64,000 nt of DNA from Anastatus disparis (lineage: Eukaryota > Arthropoda > Insecta > Hymenoptera > Eupelmidae), in NCBI GenBank assembly GCA_017163975.1, contig JAFFSR010000218.1, positions 10,047,501 to 10,111,500 on the forward strand. Reading direction: 5' to 3'. The translations under genes were made by a program, and so were the position numbers. Below the pieces are notes generated by a model. That model was given only the letters and a program-made list of their open reading frames with translations, was not told where the DNA came from and did not search any database. This document shows positions 60,993-64,000 of this stretch, piece by piece (the stretch's first letter is position 1; each line of letters starts with the position of its first letter).

Positions 60993-63900
60993 TTATAATA
61001 TTGCTTGGGATCCTCGCCATGACGTAATTGTATGATGGCCTGTTGTACAAGTATCGGCGCCCTGGGAAAAAATATTCTATTTAATACAATTTGTTTATAT
61101 TATTTTTACTATTTTTTTAATATCAAAAAACAAAAGTAAATCGTTTTTAATAAATAAGTAACCTATTGAAATTATAAATGCTCCAATTTATTTTCATTTA
61201 AAATTAAAACCTTCGCATTTTGAAAATAGAGCTTGTCGATCAGTGCAAGAAAATTTCATTACTTTCTTGCAATTTTATAAAATTTGTTCATGTTCATGAC
61301 GAATTGTTTTGTAAATAAATAAATAATTTCAATAAATTCTTTACTTATTAAATAATTTGTCGTGAACATGAAAATTTTTGAAGATCACAGAGGGTGATGG
61401 GATTTTTATGCAATGATGGACATTTCAGTTTATTTTTGATAACGTTTTGTTTAATGTATTTTTAAATATTGATTTGTTAATATAGAAAGTTAAGCAAACG
61501 TCAATCTATTTTTTATATTACCTGTGTCAACATTAACAATTCATCCTGAGTATCAACAATTTTGACGGGAAAAGGTGAGCCTGGAACTAAAACGCCTGCC
61601 CACCTAACTTCAACGCGATAATCTCCTGGTTCGGTTGGATCATAACGGCACAAAATAATACGATCTTTTTGAGTCTCTCGCTGCATCTCGACGCGAAAAG
61701 CCCCCTTGGGTCCTCTCACCCTTACTGTAAGCTGACCTGCCCCTGCGCCCCTTGTGTCGCAAATGAAACGTGACTGGAACGTCGCTAGAACACCGTGCTC
61801 TATACCAGGCCCGTAAACTCTCACCTATAATGAAAACAAAAAATGGTTTGCTTTATTATTTTAGTTATTCTTACTAATTAGTTTTTTGAATATTTTTTAA
61901 TTAGTACTAATTACTGTTATTAAAAAAATATATTTAGCTTCATTATTGTAAATATAGCTATTAATTAATTACTTGTTTCAAAATATTTTAATTGGTACTA
62001 ATTACTTGTATGACCAATTTTAAGTTTGAACAAACATTACTTGTTTCAAAATATTTTAATTGATACTAATTACTTGTATGACCAATTTTAAGTTTGAACA
62101 AACATTGAGTACATAAAATTATCGCTAAAATTGTACTGAATTTAATTTTTAAATACACAATAAATTTTACAATATAATTTTATTTAATCTTTAACGGTAA
62201 GATATTTTTTAGTTCTAATTTAACTTTAATTTCAACTTCGATTGATAATCGTATGTAAAAAAAGAAGTATATTTATGAAAATTATCGTATGTACAGTAAA
62301 AAGGGATGAAGCGGGCAGCGAGAGGAAAAGCTAGCATTTCTTCATATATCATTTTATAATTTATGTACTTTTATGTATGTATAGTAGTAATTTTTTAGAC
62401 TCCTATTAAAAATTTACAAAACATTATTGCTATCCACTAATAAAAGTACATAAAAAATTATAAAATAATGTATGAAGAAATTACCGCTTTCCCCCTCACT
62501 GCTCTCTCTCTGACTTTTTTACGGTGTGTTCATTTATTTAAATCTGTAACCTTTTTCTTATCATATTATTATTATTAATAACTTAAAAAAATAAATATTT
62601 TTATTAATCAATTATTTATTCATAAGAATTTTCATAAATGTTTACACGCAAATAATCTTTGTGTATTTCATTCGAAATCACGTGATTCGAGGATCGTTAA
62701 ATTTAATGTTATTGTTCCACGTGAATAGATTTTTAAAAAAACTATAAAATGTTATGAAAGAATTTTCTTTTAATTACCTTCGATGCATCTGGGGCTCCAG
62801 AAACTTTCAATGTAAATGGAGAACCTGTTACGTGTTCGCCAGCATATTTAATAGTCAAAGCATGTCTTCCTGCTTCCTGCGGCTTAACATTTAACGTAAA
62901 CGTCGCATCACCGTGATCGTAAAGTTCACAATAAGCAACCTTATGGGGTCCCACACAGTGGGCCGTCAGTTCACCTGAAAATTTCCAATAAAGTTTAATT
63001 TAAAATTAAAGTTTCTCGTAACTAAAAATTTTGAAAAAAAATTTATATGATACCTGGTCCAGCTCGTCTAGTGTCTATGAAACTCTTGATTTCTTGTCCA
63101 ACAACGCCATATTTCAATCCTTGTCCCGAGCAAACAACTAGAGTTGCATCAGCAGCGCTTGACACGCTTATTTGCAAAGGACATCCTTTCAATTGTCTGC
63201 CATTCCACGAAACAGTCATTAACAATGGCTCTGTTGTAAATGGTGTATAACTCGCGCGGTAAACACTGTTTCCTTTAAAAATTAATGAGCGAGCTATTAG
63301 GACGAACGTTGCTCAAGAGTTACGAGGAATTAGAAAAGAAAATGATGATAAAAATTACTTTGTTTTTAAAAGGAAAATATGAAATTACCTAAATGTTGCA
63401 ATGTCACGTCAACTTCACTTGTGGGCGAGAAAATTTGAACTTGCGGTGTTCCCGTGCCAGCCTGCGAGCCATCAATTGTAAAACTAACTTGCTCGCCACA
63501 TTTGGCTGCTGTTAAACCTCGACCTCTCAACATTACTCTGCTTGCGTCCTGTGATAATGAAGACTAAAAATGATATGAAAATAAAGAAAATTGTTTATTG
63601 TGATAGTAACCCCTTATGAAAAAGACACCTAACTTCGTTAGATTTAGGTGCTTTTTTTGTTAGAAAACAATCAAATCGTTTGTGATATTTAAAATTAAAA
63701 AAAAGATTCACTTTTTATATGAATGAATAAATCATCAAACTTTCTTCACAAATCAATTTACTTATTTTCATAAATATTTGAAAGAAGAAGTTCGATAAAA
63801 TACTCACTTCCATTTCTGGAGCAACCGCTAGTTTCGGCGCACCGGGGAAAGGTATTCCGTTAAACGATAATTCCATTGTGTGTTCACCAGCAGTAATTTC

Positions 63901-64000
63901 AGGTATTATTAACTTAAGCCTATTATTGGAAGTCATTTCGAAGCTAAGCGGTTGATCGCCAACATTGCCAGTAAGTTCTCCGGGTCCAGCTTCTGCTGTG
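60993..64000 (-). CDS. jbug: Filamin-repeat protein, probably jitterbug; 3' end of gene (partial)
   Basis: Actin-crosslinking filamin family; the N-terminal actin-binding CH domains lie outside the window. Exons: 63809-64000 (continues beyond), 63389-63548, 63054-63272, 62778-62974, 61522-61824 and 60993-61061, about 379 residues in phase. They encode tandem filamin immunoglobulin-like repeats with the recurring (A)GPGEL or GAGAGQL strand and GSPF or GAPK repeat ends. The last repeat (VYGPGIEHGVLATFQSRF, RGPKGAFRVEMQ, PTEPGDYRVEVRWAG) resembles insect jitterbug more than cheerio, from memory of the families. The final exon has a good acceptor (TTTTTTCCCAG) and codes 22 residues (GADTCTTGHHTITSWRGSQA is its start). 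An alternative acceptor further in would give a different C-terminus. Confidence 0.85.
61971..62106. repeat. 68-bp tandem duplication in a filamin-gene intron
   Basis: Two adjacent 68-base units, 61971-62038 and 62039-62106, differ at a single base (G in the first, A in the second). The duplication is recent. Confidence 0.9.
62293..62523. mobile_element. Foldback element in a filamin-gene intron
   Basis: The left arm includes ATTTCTTCATATATCATTTT and ATGTACTTTTAT; the right arm is its inverse complement with few changes. The ends carry GTAAAAA and TTTTTAC. It has no open frame and lies in the intron between 61825 and 62777. Confidence 0.6.

Noticed and set aside
61287..61371. 19-bp inverted repeat in a filamin-gene intron
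   Set aside because: Short, with two mismatches that do not pair in the gene's sense RNA, and no flanking duplication; reported here only for completeness.

Overview
The window is AT-rich animal nuclear DNA with many short GT-AG introns. Its genes are an Aurora kinase, VPS13B, a Bearded-family gene, a Hey-type bHLH repressor and a jitterbug-like filamin. Bearded-family genes with GY-box and K-box 3'UTRs are known from insects. With the intron density and base composition this suggests an insect, possibly a hymenopteran; the order is inference and was not tested.

Layout. (1) 1-2367, + strand: Aurora kinase with a 5'UTR intron and an N-terminal extension built of internal repeats. (2) 3719-22523, - strand: a 50-exon VPS13B (Cohen-syndrome-type lipid-transfer protein) gene, convergent with the kinase. 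I traced every splice junction. The frame holds across the gene except for one extra base in exon 10 (A-run 20220-20223), which is an assembly error or a real frameshift. (3) 22524-36726: about 14 kb without convincing coding sequence, holding two foldback transposon relics and GC-richer islands with Su(H)- and E-box-like sites. (4) 36727-39580, + strand: a two-exon Bearded-family gene with a TATA box, an upstream palindromic double proneural E-box, two NxxN (Neuralized-binding type) motifs, and a 1.6 kb 3'UTR with one GY-box, four K-boxes, a 21-bp stem-loop and a 15-G run. (5) 42819-49109, - strand: a three-exon Hey gene (bHLH with the Hey-type glycine, Orange domain, C-terminal YRPW). Four Su(H)-consensus sites lie in its second intron and one upstream. 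(6) About 50.0-60.9 kb: non-coding, with a run of foldback elements and a tRNA-derived SINE. (7) 60993-64000, - strand: the 3' end of a filamin-repeat gene, probably jitterbug, continuing past the window.

How they work together. The Bearded-family gene and Hey lie tail to tail, and both families are Notch targets or modulators. With the Su(H) sites, E-boxes and post-transcriptional boxes, 27-50 kb reads as a Notch-responsive regulatory neighbourhood. The Aurora kinase, VPS13B and filamin genes look like unrelated flanking genes. Three SINE copies, all on the + strand, two with clear target-site duplications, and about eight foldback elements make up the recognisable mobile DNA.
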